Shown: positions 1-8,171, counted from the stretch's first letter. The stretch: DNA of 13,208 nucleotides from Balneolaceae bacterium SMO_bin1 (GCA_003123965.1 NNSL01000478.1:1-13208); one strand, 5' to 3'. Translations and numbers: made by a program. Notes: generated by a model from the sequence alone, not told the origin.

Positions 1-7
1 AATTTTA

Positions 8-39
8 TTGCAACCTTACCCACAAAAAGCTTATCTTTG
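8..39 (+). promoter_or_regulatory. Bacteroidota-type promoter upstream of rpsO
   Basis: A TTG at 8-10 is followed after 21 bases by TATCTTTG at 32-39. This matches the Bacteroidota sigma-A consensus, TTG at about -33 and TAnnTTTG at about -7. Transcription would start around position 45, giving an rpsO leader of about 50 bases. No Shine-Dalgarno sequence precedes the ATG at 98, which is usual for this group. The match is by eye and the start site is inferred. Confidence 0.6.
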
Positions 40-97
40 CGTGCTATTATAGTTTCAAGTTAATTGCATAAATAGTTTATCAGAATTAAGAATTGAT

Positions 98-367
98 ATG
101 GCCATAACCAAGGAAAAGAAACAGGAAATCATTGAAAAATACGGTGGATCTGAAGAGAACTCAGGATCAACCGAAGCGCAAATTGCTATTTTTACTGCTC
201 GCATTAACGATCTTACCGATCACTTGAAAGAGAACGAGCAAGACCACTCATCGCGTCGCGGTCTTCTAAAAATGGTAGGAAAACGTCGGCGCTTGCTCAA
301 CTATCTGAAGAAAAAAGATATTGAAGCCTATCGCGAACTTATCAGCGATCTAGGAATTAGAAAGTAA
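98..367 (+). CDS. rpsO: 30S ribosomal protein S15
   Basis: This encodes an 89-residue protein, the standard length for S15, which binds the central domain of 16S rRNA early in assembly of the small subunit platform. The sequence shows the family pattern: an N-terminal helix containing GSTEAQIA, then [10 protein letters not shown], the basic [22 protein letters not shown] region (residues 50-71) that contacts rRNA, and the end [12 protein letters not shown]. The ATG start gives the full-length protein. It is the first gene of a conserved rpsO-pnp arrangement, preceded by a good promoter and followed by a terminator-like hairpin, so it is probably transcribed largely by itself with some read-through into pnp. 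In other bacteria S15 represses its own mRNA; I cannot identify such a leader structure here. Confidence 0.97.
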   Translation: MAITKEKKQEIIEKYGGSEENSGSTEAQIAIFTARINDLTDHLKENEQDHSSRRGLLKMVGKRRRLLNYLKKKDIEAYRELISDLGIRK

Positions 368-375
368 AGATCATC

Positions 376-402
376 AGGCACGGCATAGTCGTGCCTTTTT
401 TA
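376..402 (+). terminator. Rho-independent terminator after rpsO
   Basis: AGGCACG (376-382) pairs perfectly with CGTGCCT (390-396) across a 7-base loop, and a run of T follows from 396 to 401. It lies 9 bases after the rpsO stop codon and 84 bases before pnp. It can end the rpsO transcript or act as a partial stop that lowers pnp expression relative to rpsO. Confidence 0.85.
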
Positions 403-486
403 TTATCTCATTTCGCACGCCCGGGGTTAATCCGATCTTTTCAGCCCCATTATTCGTAAGAACTCAAATAGATTATCAGTTATATC

Positions 487-2604
487 ATGAAAGAAGATTT
501 TAGAAGTGTTGAATTTGCACCCGGCAAAACGCTATCGGTTGAAACCGGACGCATAGCAAAACAGGCCGATGGGGCCGTAGTTGTTCGCATGGGTGATACC
601 ATGGTGCTTTGTACAGCAGTTAGTGCTAAAGAACCAAATGAGGGCCAAAATTTCTTTCCCTTAACCGTTGATTTGCGCGAAAGCTTTTCGGCCGGTGGTA
701 AATTTCCTGGTGGATTTTTAAAGCGTGAAGGTCGTCCTAACGATAAAGAGATTCTCTCAAGCCGTTTGATTGACCGCACATTGCGCCCGCTTTTTCCAAA
801 AGGATACCGATGCGAAACACAGGCGATTTGTGCCGTGCTCTCATCTGACGGCGAAAACGACGGTGATGTACTCGGTGGGTTCGGAGCCTCAGCTGCATTC
901 CATATCTCTGACGCTCCATTCCAAGGGCCTTCGGCGATGGTGCGCGTGGGCCGAGTTGACGGTGAGTTTATCATCAACCCAACATTGACCGAACAGGAAG
1001 GCAGCGACATTGAACTGATAGTAGGCGGCACGGCTGAAAGCGTGCTAATGATTGAAGGTGAAATGGATGAGATCTCGGAAAAAGAGATGCTTGAAGCCAT
1101 TAAAGCCGGACAAAAAGCCATTGAAAAACTTTGCGCTTTTCAGGAAGAGCTCCGCGAAGAGTTTGGAAATGAAAAACGAGAGTTTGAACCGGAAGAAACA
1201 GATCAGGAACTCGAATCAACCGTACGCGAAAAAGCTGAGTCGCAAATCCAAGAGCTGGTTAACATTGGGCTTGGTAAAGAAGAATACAGCGCGCGGCTTA
1301 AAGAAATTAAAGACTCGGTTGTAGAAGAAATGACCGAGATGGAGGAATATGAAGATGAAGGCGGCACCATTAAAAATATCCTCAGCGATATTGAGACAGA
1401 ACGCCTTCGTTCCATGATCCTTGAGAAAAAACGCCGTATTGATGGTCGTTCTCCCGAGGATATCCGCGACATTTGGACGCAGGTAGATTACCTGGCCCGT
1501 ACGCACGGATCTGCTATATTTACACGCGGCGAAACGCAGGCTTTGGTATCAGTAACACTCGGTACCAAGAAAGATGCCCAGGCGGTAGACACCCTCTTGG
1601 TTGAAGAAGACAAGCAGTTTTATCTGCATTACAACTTCCCGCCATACAGTGTGGGTGAAGCACGATTCTTGCGTGGACCCGGCCGACGCGAAATTGGCCA
1701 CGGTCACCTTGCTGAGCGTGCTATTAAGAAGCTGATGCCATCATTTGATGACTTCGGATATGTAATTCGCGTAATTTCTGATATCACCGAATCTAACGGA
1801 TCGTCTTCCATGGCGTCTGTTTGCGGAGGTTCAATGGCCCTGATGGATGCTGGTGTACCGCTTAAGAAACCGATTGCAGGTATTGCAATGGGCATGATTG
1901 TAGGTGAAGATAACGCGGTTGTTTTATCTGACATCCGAGGTGAAGAAGACTTCATGGGCGATATGGACTTCAAAACGGCCGGAAGTAAGGACGGCATCAC
2001 CGCTTGCCAGATGGATATGAAAGTACAGGGTATTTCGTTTGAGGTGCTCGAAGAAGCACTGGAGCAAGCCCATACCGGACGTATGCACATTCTTGAGGAA
2101 ATGTCGAAGACCATTTCTCAGCCTCGTGAAAATATTTCTGAGCACGCCCCGCAGTTCATCAATATGGAAATTGAAGCCGATGACATCGGTTCAGTTATTG
2201 GGCCAGGCGGCAAAGTTATTCAGACGCTTCAGAAAGAAACTGATACCGAAATTTGGGTAGAGGAAGATGAAGAGCGTGAGAAAGGACTCATCACCATTAG
2301 TGCTGATGATCTTTCCAAAGCAAAAGCCGCTCAGGAGCGTATAAAAGGAATTGTAGGCCACCTTGAAGAAGGTGCGACTTACACCGGAAAAGTGAAAACC
2401 ATTAAAGATTATGGCGCATTTGTAGAAATAGTGCCTGGTAAAGATGGATTACTTCACATTTCGGAGATCAGCGATTCACACGTTGATGATGTTCATGATG
2501 AGCTTTCTGTGGGCGATGAAATTGAAGTGAAATTGCTTCAGGTTCAGCACGGTGGAAAGCTTCGACTCTCAATGAAAGCGCTAAACAACGACAAATCTGA
2601 GTAG
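487..2604 (+). CDS. pnp: Polyribonucleotide nucleotidyltransferase (PNPase)
   Basis: This is the 3'-to-5' phosphorolytic exoribonuclease of mRNA decay, which releases nucleoside diphosphates and can also add 3' tails. At 705 residues it is the usual length. Domains in order: a first RNase PH domain from about residue 10, with FSAGGKFPGGFLKREGRP and SSRLIDRTLRPLFP; a helical, very acidic linker (about 210-310); a second, catalytic RNase PH domain from about 315 (RRIDGRSPEDIRDIW), with FLRGPGRREIGHGHLAER and the acidic GDMDFKTAGSKDGITACQMD block around 492-510; a KH domain with GPGG at 572-575; and an S1 domain from about 629, with YTGKVKTIKDYGAFVE. The frame is unbroken. It sits between a terminator-like hairpin after rpsO and a strong hairpin after its own stop, and I see no clear promoter in the 84-base gap. 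Confidence 0.98.
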   Translation: MKEDFRSVEFAPGKTLSVETGRIAKQADGAVVVRMGDTMVLCTAVSAKEPNEGQNFFPLTVDLRESFSAGGKFPGGFLKREGRPNDKEILSSRLIDRTLRPLFPKGYRCETQAICAVLSSDGENDGDVLGGFGASAAFHISDAPFQGPSAMVRVGRVDGEFIINPTLTEQEGSDIELIVGGTAESVLMIEGEMDEISEKEMLEAIKAGQKAIEKLCAFQEELREEFGNEKREFEPEETDQELESTVREKAESQIQELVNIGLGKEEYSARLKEIKDSVVEEMTEMEEYEDEGGTIKNILSDIETERLRSMILEKKRRIDGRSPEDIRDIWTQVDYLARTHGSAIFTRGETQALVSVTLGTKKDAQAVDTLLVEEDKQFYLHYNFPPYSVGEARFLRGPGRREIGHGHLAERAIKKLMPSFDDFGYVIRVISDITESNGSSSMASVCGGSMALMDAGVPLKKPIAGIAMGMIVGEDNAVVLSDIRGEEDFMGDMDFKTAGSKDGITACQMDMKVQGISFEVLEEALEQAHTGRMHILEEMSKTISQPRENISEHAPQFINMEIEADDIGSVIGPGGKVIQTLQKETDTEIWVEEDEEREKGLITISADDLSKAKAAQERIKGIVGHLEEGATYTGKVKTIKDYGAFVEIVPGKDGLLHISEISDSHVDDVHDELSVGDEIEVKLLQVQHGGKLRLSMKALNNDKSE

Positions 2605-2641
2605 TTTCATGATTTGCGTAGTTTTAATTTAGGTTTACAAG

Positions 2642-2674
2642 CGCCATTTCGCATACCGCGAAATGGCGTTTTTA
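2642..2674 (+). terminator. Strong rho-independent terminator after pnp
   Basis: An 11-base-pair perfect stem, CGCCATTTCGC (2642-2652) with GCGAAATGGCG (2658-2668), has a 5-base ATACC loop and is followed by five T residues at 2669-2673. It begins 38 bases after the pnp stop and 58 bases before the peptidase gene, so the latter probably has its own promoter or depends on read-through. Confidence 0.92.
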
Positions 2675-2699
2675 TTGGAATAAGAATTAAGTAAAGAAT

Positions 2700-3950
2700 A
2701 TGACCGTATCAACAGAAATAGATTCAGCACGAAAAACCCGTCTCTTAAACGGCTTAACAGTAGTGACGGAAAAAGTAGAAGGCGTCAAAAGTGTATCGGT
2801 AGGTATTTGGGCAAAAACCGGCAGCCGTAATGAAAAAGATAGCCAAGCTGGTGTTACACATTTTCTGGAACACATGCTTTTTAAAGGGACTGAAAGTCGT
2901 TCTTCATATGATATTGCCCTTAGCATGGAATCGGTGGGCGGGTATCTTAATGCTTTTACCTCTTCGGAGTACACCTGCTACTATTCTCGTTGCCTGGATA
3001 CACAGCTTGAGCGCGCTTTGGACGTACTCTCAGACATGGTACTGCACCCATCTTTTCCAGAAGATGAAATTGAGAAGGAGAAGAAAGTTGTAATCGAAGA
3101 GATGAAAATGTACCGGGACAGCCCGAGTGATTATCTCTTCGAAAATTTCAGCGGGCATGTATTTGATGGTCACCCGCTGGGACGCCCGGTGATCGGGTAT
3201 GAGGAGACGGTCTCCAACTTCACCCGGCAGGATTTGTACGACTATATGGCCGATCGCTATCAGCCTGAAAATCTGCTGATTTCGGTTGCCGGTAATATTA
3301 ATCACGAGGAAGTGGTTCAAAAGGTGGAGGAATTTTTCGTAGATGTAGCCCAGCAAGAAGGAGCTGATTACGACCCGCCCTTATCACCCTATAAACCCGG
3401 CACCCAAAAGCTGCGCAAAGCCATTGAGCAAACCCACTTGATTCTGGGCAGAAGAGGGCTTAACTATAATCACGATGATAAGTATAAGCTTTTACTGGTT
3501 AATGCTATTCTTGGCGGTGGCATGAGCTCCAGGCTGCATCAAAACGTACGGGAGCAGTACGGCTACTGCTACACAATTAGCTCATTTAATCAATCATACC
3601 GCGATACTGGTCTTTACGGTGTGTATGTCGGCACTGATGAAGAATACGTGGACCATGTGGAAGAAATTATTTTTAAGGAGCTTGATCGGCTTCGCACGGA
3701 ATACGTGCCACAAAAAGAACTTGAGGAAGCTAAAGCACAGCTTAAGGGTAAGCTGTTGTTGTCGCTGGAAAGCATGAGTAACCGTATGCGTCGCCTTGCA
3801 AAAAGTGAAATCTATTTCGATCGGTTTATAAATCTTGATGAGCTGATTTCAAATATTGATGCCGTAGAGGCCGATGAAATTCAGGAGTTTGCGGGCGATT
3901 TCTTTGAACAAAACACATTTTCAAAAGCAATATTGCTGCCCGAAAATTAA
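2700..3950 (+). CDS. M16 family zinc metallopeptidase (insulinase/processing-peptidase type)
   Basis: This encodes a 416-residue M16B-type peptidase, close in size to the single-chain bacterial members such as B. subtilis MlpA (YmxG). The inverted zinc motif HFLEH is at residues 54-58, giving ligands His54 and His58 and catalytic Glu57. The third ligand is Glu133 or Glu134 in VIEEMKMYRD. The C-terminal half carries the substrate-contacting Arg-Tyr region GGGMSSRLHQNVREQYGYCY, so both M16 lobes are present. No signal peptide or membrane segment is visible, which suggests a cytoplasmic enzyme. The position directly after rpsO-pnp is conserved across distant phyla, although the functional reason is unclear. 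Physiological substrates are not predictable from sequence. The ATG at 2700 follows the pnp terminator and gives the complete N-terminus; there is no clear Shine-Dalgarno sequence. Confidence 0.93.
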   Translation: MTVSTEIDSARKTRLLNGLTVVTEKVEGVKSVSVGIWAKTGSRNEKDSQAGVTHFLEHMLFKGTESRSSYDIALSMESVGGYLNAFTSSEYTCYYSRCLDTQLERALDVLSDMVLHPSFPEDEIEKEKKVVIEEMKMYRDSPSDYLFENFSGHVFDGHPLGRPVIGYEETVSNFTRQDLYDYMADRYQPENLLISVAGNINHEEVVQKVEEFFVDVAQQEGADYDPPLSPYKPGTQKLRKAIEQTHLILGRRGLNYNHDDKYKLLLVNAILGGGMSSRLHQNVREQYGYCYTISSFNQSYRDTGLYGVYVGTDEEYVDHVEEIIFKELDRLRTEYVPQKELEEAKAQLKGKLLLSLESMSNRMRRLAKSEIYFDRFINLDELISNIDAVEADEIQEFAGDFFEQNTFSKAILLPEN

Positions 3951-4011
3951 GGGTGAGGGAATGTCGAGGATAGAACAACTAATCTAAAACAGCTAGAAAT
4001 ACAGAGCACTA

Positions 4012-5508
4012 ATGATTTACATCAGAAATTTATCCGAACACGTTGATGAACAAGTAACCTTAAAAGGGTGGGTCTATAACTATCGCAGCAGTAAAAATCT
4101 ATATTTTGTTGAACTTCGCGACGGTTCGGGCATTTGCCAGTGTGTAGTTTCCAAAGATGATGTGAGCGAGCAAGCTTGGGAAGCGGCAGAATCACTGCGG
4201 CAGGAAAGCTCGCTTGAAATAACTGGGAAAATTGTGGAAGACGAGCGCAGTATTGGGGGCTACGAAATGCAGGTTTCGGACCTTAATGTGATTCAGGTGG
4301 CTGAAGATTACCCCATCACACCTAAGGAGCATGGTGTGGAATTTTTGATGGAGAATCGGCATCTCTGGCTTCGCAGTCAACGCCAGTGGGCGGCCATGCG
4401 GGTGCGGAACGAAATTATTTACGCCATCCATACTTTTTTTCAGGATCGCGATTTCATCCAGATGGACGCACCTATTTTTACCGGAAACGCCGCTGAGGGC
4501 ACAACCACGCTTTTTGAGACACAATATTTTGAAGAACAGGCATATCTAACGCAATCCGGTCAGCTGTACGGTGAAGCGATGGCCATGGCACACGGATTGA
4601 TTTACACGTTCGGGCCCACATTTCGTGCAGAAAAAAGCAAAACGCGCCGCCACCTTACTGAATTCTGGATGATTGAGCCAGAAATGGCGTTCTATGATCT
4701 GGACATGAATATGGATTTGGCTGAAGATTTTGTGAAAGCCATTATCAGTCGCGTGCTCGAAAATTGTGAGAAAGAACTCGAAATTCTGGAGCGCGATACC
4801 AATAAGTTGCAGAAAGCCACCGAAGCGGATTTCCCGCGCATCTCTTACACCAAGGCGGTTGAGACCTTGAAAAGCGATGAAACAGCTGAGATGCTTGATG
4901 AAATGATGGAAAGCCGTAAGCAGGAAAAGGTAGAATTAGGAAGTGAGCGTCAGGATTTAGAAGCCGAACACGGGCAGGCCAAAAAGTGGAGAAAAGCACA
5001 GATTGACCATCGAATTAAAGAAATTTCAGCGCGGATTGATCAGATTGAAGAAGATCTCCGTAATATTCCGGACTGGAAAAAATCAGCCCGTGAATTTGAA
5101 TGGGGCGCAGACTTTGGCGGCAGTGACGAAACTATTCTCACAATGCAGTACGATGTGCCCGTTTTGGTGCACCGCTATCCAGCCGAGGTAAAGGCCTTTT
5201 ACATGAAACGTGATCCTGAAGATGAAAAGCTGGCATTAGCCTGCGATATGCTGGCGCCGGAAGGGTATGGTGAAATTATTGGAGGAAGTGAGCGTGAGGA
5301 GAGCCTTGACGTACTGCTGGATCGAATACACGAGCACGATTTGCCGGAATCCATTTTCGATTGGTACCTTGATCTTCGCCGGTATGGTACCGTTCCGCAC
5401 TCCGGCTTTGGTCTGGGCCTTGAGCGTACGGTTGCATGGCTCTGTGGGCTTAATCACGTACGAGAGACTATACCATTCCCACGCATGATGGGACGACTGA
5501 GGCCATAG
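4012..5508 (+). CDS. asnS: Asparaginyl-tRNA synthetase
   Basis: This class IIb synthetase charges tRNA-Asn with asparagine using ATP. An N-terminal OB-fold anticodon-binding domain covers about residues 1-100, with [24 protein letters not shown] near 15-38. The catalytic core follows, with [14 protein letters not shown], motif 2 beginning FRAE at 204 ([21 protein letters not shown]), and motif 3 [13 protein letters not shown] from about 465. [14 protein letters not shown] (361 onward) and [10 protein letters not shown] are typical of AsnRS rather than AspRS. The protein has 498 residues, against about 430-466 for well-known bacterial enzymes. The surplus is largely a charged, helix-forming insertion at about 288-360 between TLKS and EFEW. 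The C-terminal [12 protein letters not shown] is the normal family ending, so the frame is complete. The ATG lies 61 bases after the peptidase stop, so the two genes may be cotranscribed. Confidence 0.96.
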   Translation: MIYIRNLSEHVDEQVTLKGWVYNYRSSKNLYFVELRDGSGICQCVVSKDDVSEQAWEAAESLRQESSLEITGKIVEDERSIGGYEMQVSDLNVIQVAEDYPITPKEHGVEFLMENRHLWLRSQRQWAAMRVRNEIIYAIHTFFQDRDFIQMDAPIFTGNAAEGTTTLFETQYFEEQAYLTQSGQLYGEAMAMAHGLIYTFGPTFRAEKSKTRRHLTEFWMIEPEMAFYDLDMNMDLAEDFVKAIISRVLENCEKELEILERDTNKLQKATEADFPRISYTKAVETLKSDETAEMLDEMMESRKQEKVELGSERQDLEAEHGQAKKWRKAQIDHRIKEISARIDQIEEDLRNIPDWKKSAREFEWGADFGGSDETILTMQYDVPVLVHRYPAEVKAFYMKRDPEDEKLALACDMLAPEGYGEIIGGSEREESLDVLLDRIHEHDLPESIFDWYLDLRRYGTVPHSGFGLGLERTVAWLCGLNHVRETIPFPRMMGRLRP

Positions 5509-5575
5509 CTCTTTGTGGCTGGTTATTGGTAGCAGGAGGATACCCAATAACAACTAACCGTTAAGCAATAACATT

Positions 5576-6643
5576 GTGGCTAGAAAAAATAGTATCAAAA
5601 CATATAAGAGAGCGCTCAATGAGCTGACTTCGCCCGAAAAGCAGAAGCCCATATACTATTTTTGCGGGGAAGAAAACTTTTTCTTGGCCAAACTGCAGGA
5701 TGCTGCCGAGAATCTTATTCCGGAAGATCAAAAAGATTTTAATTTCGATCTTATCTACGCACGCGATAAATCACCTGAGCAGGTGCTTGGCATCGTCCGC
5801 AGCTTTCCCATGATGGCCGAGCGGCGCTTGGTTATCGTTCGCGATTTTCTAAGCCTAAATGTTGATTCCTATCATCAAACAGGGAGGGGCGGAGGGCTCG
5901 AAGATTTTATTCCATACCTCGAGCAACCCAATCCCTCAACTTTGTTGGTACTATTTGATGAAAAAAAACCGCACGGCAGTAGCAAGCTTGGGCGTACACT
6001 CAAAAAAAATAAAAACGTCGGGTTTTATGAGTTCGAGGAAGTAAAAGATAATTTGCTACCCGACTGGGTGATGGAGTGGACGAAACAGCATCACGGTAAA
6101 AAAATCAACCCCGAAGCGGCCCAGATGATGGCGCAACTGGTCGGCAACAGCCTGCAGCTACTGTCCACAGAAATAGATAAAGTGTGCACTTTTGTGGACA
6201 CTTCTGATCGTATTGAAAAAGAGGATGTAAAGAAAATAACCGACTCTTATCGCGAATATTCGGTGTATGAGCTCAAAGATGCCCTCTTTTCCAAAAACCT
6301 GGATCAATGCCTCCACATTTCGGAACAGATGTTGCAACACTCTAAAGCGAACACGGGAGAAGTAATTGGTACCGTAGCGTTCTTTTATAGTGTGTTTTCA
6401 AACGTCTGGCAAATTCGCCGACTTGCTGCAGCGGGTAATAGCAAGCAGCAAGTTCAAGAGGCCATGGGCGTCAGCAGCAACTGGTATTTTAACAAGTTGT
6501 GGAATGATGCCTCGGCTTTTGATTTAAGCGATATGCCCCGGATTTTTGAAGCATTACTTGATGCCGACAGCGCAGCTAAAGGCTTCACAAAAATGGACCC
6601 TGCTACCATTCTTTTCCTGATGATCAGGCGGATCATCAACTAA
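5576..6643 (+). CDS. holA: DNA polymerase III delta subunit
   Basis: Delta is the clamp-loader subunit that opens the beta sliding clamp during replication. The protein has 355 residues, close to the ~343 of E. coli HolA. The N-terminal part shows the family hallmark YYFCGEENFFLAKLQDAA, then FNFDLIYARDKSPEQVLGIVRSFPMMAERRLVIVRDF, with the beta-interacting helix expected around the SFPMMAERR segment. The middle contains LLPDWVMEWTKQHHGKKINPEAAQMMAQLVGNSLQLLSTEIDKV, the usual delta lid-domain signature, and the C-terminal third is an all-helical collar domain. The start is GTG at 5576; no ATG near it would retain the conserved N-terminus. It follows asnS after 67 bases that contain an inverted repeat, and it is followed within 63 bases by the sigma factor gene. 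Confidence 0.92.
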   Translation: MARKNSIKTYKRALNELTSPEKQKPIYYFCGEENFFLAKLQDAAENLIPEDQKDFNFDLIYARDKSPEQVLGIVRSFPMMAERRLVIVRDFLSLNVDSYHQTGRGGGLEDFIPYLEQPNPSTLLVLFDEKKPHGSSKLGRTLKKNKNVGFYEFEEVKDNLLPDWVMEWTKQHHGKKINPEAAQMMAQLVGNSLQLLSTEIDKVCTFVDTSDRIEKEDVKKITDSYREYSVYELKDALFSKNLDQCLHISEQMLQHSKANTGEVIGTVAFFYSVFSNVWQIRRLAAAGNSKQQVQEAMGVSSNWYFNKLWNDASAFDLSDMPRIFEALLDADSAAKGFTKMDPATILFLMIRRIIN

Positions 6644-6706
6644 CGTAACTTCTTGGTTGATGACCGCGAACTGTTAATCGCAACATCAATCATAGGGGTT
6701 ACAGCA

Positions 6707-7321
6707 ATGGAAGCAATCTCACGAAAGAAACTCAACGAGCTTTCTGACGAAGATCTAATGGAACATTTTCAGGCAGGGTACGAGCAAGCCTTTAACATTC
6801 TCGTATCGCGTTTCAAAGATCGCCTGCATAATTTTCTTTATCGATACACGCATAATCACCAAGATTGTGAAGACTTGGTCCAGGAAACGTTTTTGCGCGT
6901 ATATCGTAGCAAAGATTCCTACGAGCGTATTGCTAAATTCTCTACCTGGATGTACACCATAGCGCTGAATCTTGCTAAAAGTTTGTATAAGAAGAAACAG
7001 CGTATGACAACTGTAACCATCCACGAGGATGAAAGCGATCCCGATGATCAACCCATGAAGCTTGAGGATACTAATATTCTTCCGGATGATTCACTGCACG
7101 AGAAAATGTGCATGAATGAACTTGAAAATGCCCTAAAGCAGCTTAGCGATGATTTCCGCGAAGTGGTAGTATTGCGTGATATTCAGCAACTGGCCTACGA
7201 CGAAATTGCTGATATTACTGATCTTCCGATGGGTACTGTAAAGTCCCGAATTAACCGTGGGCGCGCGCAATTACAGGACCTTTTAGAAAAACACGTCTAT
7301 CCGGAAACAATTTCTGCGTAA
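6707..7321 (+). CDS. ECF-type RNA polymerase sigma factor (sigma-70 family)
   Basis: This is a 204-residue group 4 sigma factor that would direct RNA polymerase to a stress or envelope regulon. Region 2 is clear: AFNILVSRFKDRLHNFLYRYTHNHQDCEDLVQETFLRVYRS, followed by the promoter-melting FSTWMYTIALNLAKSLYKKKQR. An acidic linker of about 50 residues (HEDESDPDDQPMKLED) leads to region 4, with ALKQLSDDFREVVVLRDIQQLAYDEIADI and the DNA-binding helix DLPMGTVKSRINRGRAQLQDLL. I chose the ATG at 6707 because the open frame upstream to a TTG at 6653 adds 18 residues unlike the family. The small gene 49 bases downstream looks like its cognate regulator. The exact ECF group and regulon cannot be read from this sequence. 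Confidence 0.92.
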   Translation: MEAISRKKLNELSDEDLMEHFQAGYEQAFNILVSRFKDRLHNFLYRYTHNHQDCEDLVQETFLRVYRSKDSYERIAKFSTWMYTIALNLAKSLYKKKQRMTTVTIHEDESDPDDQPMKLEDTNILPDDSLHEKMCMNELENALKQLSDDFREVVVLRDIQQLAYDEIADITDLPMGTVKSRINRGRAQLQDLLEKHVYPETISA

Positions 7322-7370
7322 GTAGGTATGAGGGAGTAGAAGCTGTAGCAAAAACTACTACTCCAATGCC

Positions 7371-7649
7371 ATGAATTATTTAAAAATAGATACAGATGAG
7401 CCCTTGGTTCAGTTCATCAATGACTATGTAGAGCAGAAACTGGATTCGATTGAGCGTTCAGTTTTTGAGGAATACCTTTCTGCCAATGCAGAAATAGCTA
7501 AATTTGTACGGCAGTCACAGAAAGGAAAAAAGGTGCTAAAGAATGCGTATCAGATTCAGGCTGCACCTGATTTTGAAGAAAAACTCGCTGAGCGAATTAA
7601 GCAGGAAAAGGAAGGCAAAAGTCACTCTGAGTATTGCAGATCCTGCTAA
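7371..7649 (+). CDS. Small protein, probable anti-sigma factor N-terminal-like domain lacking zinc ligands
   Basis: The 92-residue product is not confidently recognised. Its segment VQFINDYVEQKLDSIERSVFEEYLSANAEIAKFVRQ resembles the helical pattern of zinc-associated anti-sigma domains (roughly LSDYLDGELSPEERxxLExHLxxCxxC). The histidine and CxxC zinc ligands are absent at the matching positions; the only cysteines are in the terminal CRSC. The rest is charged and helical (APDFEEKLAERIKQEKEG), and there is no transmembrane segment. Its position 49 bases after an ECF sigma gene on the same strand supports a regulatory partner role. It ends exactly one base before the convergent E1 stop codon. 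A frame change near its end could alter the last ~12 residues (another frame continues to 7656), and I cannot exclude this. Confidence 0.6.
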   Translation: MNYLKIDTDEPLVQFINDYVEQKLDSIERSVFEEYLSANAEIAKFVRQSQKGKKVLKNAYQIQAAPDFEEKLAERIKQEKEGKSHSEYCRSC

Positions 7650-8171
7650 TCAATAACGTATTAGTTTACCGATAGTTTCTTTTAATCGGCTGTCTGCGAG
7701 ATACTCCTGCTCTAAATTTGGGTTAAATGGAACTGGCATATCTAAAGACGAACACCGCATCACCGGTGCATCCAATTCTTCAAAGCAGGTTTCTGTTATC
7801 AGCGCCGAAAGTTCGCTCATGGGGCCGAGCGTAGTTGATGGCTCTTGCAATAATAGCACTTTATTTGTTTTTGCGACTGATTTTTTCACTGTCTCTAAGT
7901 CAAGCGGAGCCAGGCAACGCAAATCAACTACTTCTAATTCAATTCCCTCTTTGGCCCATTTTTTTGCTTCTTCTTGCGCCCAGTGTACGCCCATACCGTA
8001 GGTGATGATCGTGGCATCGGTGCCTTTGTCGCCGTACCTTTGCTTTTCCCAGTTCCTCAATTTTGCAGAAATCCGACGTGGTTTCACGAATACTGCGATA
8101 TAACTTTTTATGCTCAAAAAAGAGCACGGGATTGGGATCGTGCAGGGCACTGTAGAGTAAATGCTGGGCAT
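7650..8171 (-). CDS. E1 segment 3: C-terminal domain of beta
   Basis: The meaningful part begins at about 8031 with KGTDATIITYGMGVHWAQEEAKKWAKEGIELEVVDLRCLAPLD, followed by VKKTNKV-like TNKVLLLQEPS and ending KLIRY. This is the transketolase C-terminal domain of E1 beta. Residues upstream of the DKGTDAT block in this frame, including the ATG at 8171, overlap the segment 2 coding sequence in another frame and are not genuine. Confidence 0.8.
   Translation of the reverse strand: MPSIYSTVPCTIPIPCSFLSIKSYIAVFVKPRRISAKLRNWEKQRYGDKGTDATIITYGMGVHWAQEEAKKWAKEGIELEVVDLRCLAPLDLETVKKSVAKTNKVLLLQEPSTTLGPMSELSALITETCFEELDAPVMRCSSLDMPVPFNPNLEQEYLADSRLKETIGKLIRY

Noticed and set aside
480..1121. Long minus-strand open frame (213 codons) opposite the start of pnp
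   Set aside because: It lies wholly over conserved PNPase coding sequence, is Ser/Pro-rich without recognisable motifs, and is a codon-bias shadow.
1704..2114. Minus-strand open frame opposite the catalytic half of pnp
   Set aside because: It covers highly conserved PNPase sequence on the other strand and shows no family features.
6653..6706. Upstream extension of the sigma factor from a TTG start
   Set aside because: The 18 added residues do not resemble ECF sigma N-termini, and an ATG at 6707 gives a normal protein.
7646..7664. Bidirectional terminator at the convergent junction
   Set aside because: Only a 5-base AT-rich pair (CTAAT/ATTAG) with a 9-base loop and no T-run is present.
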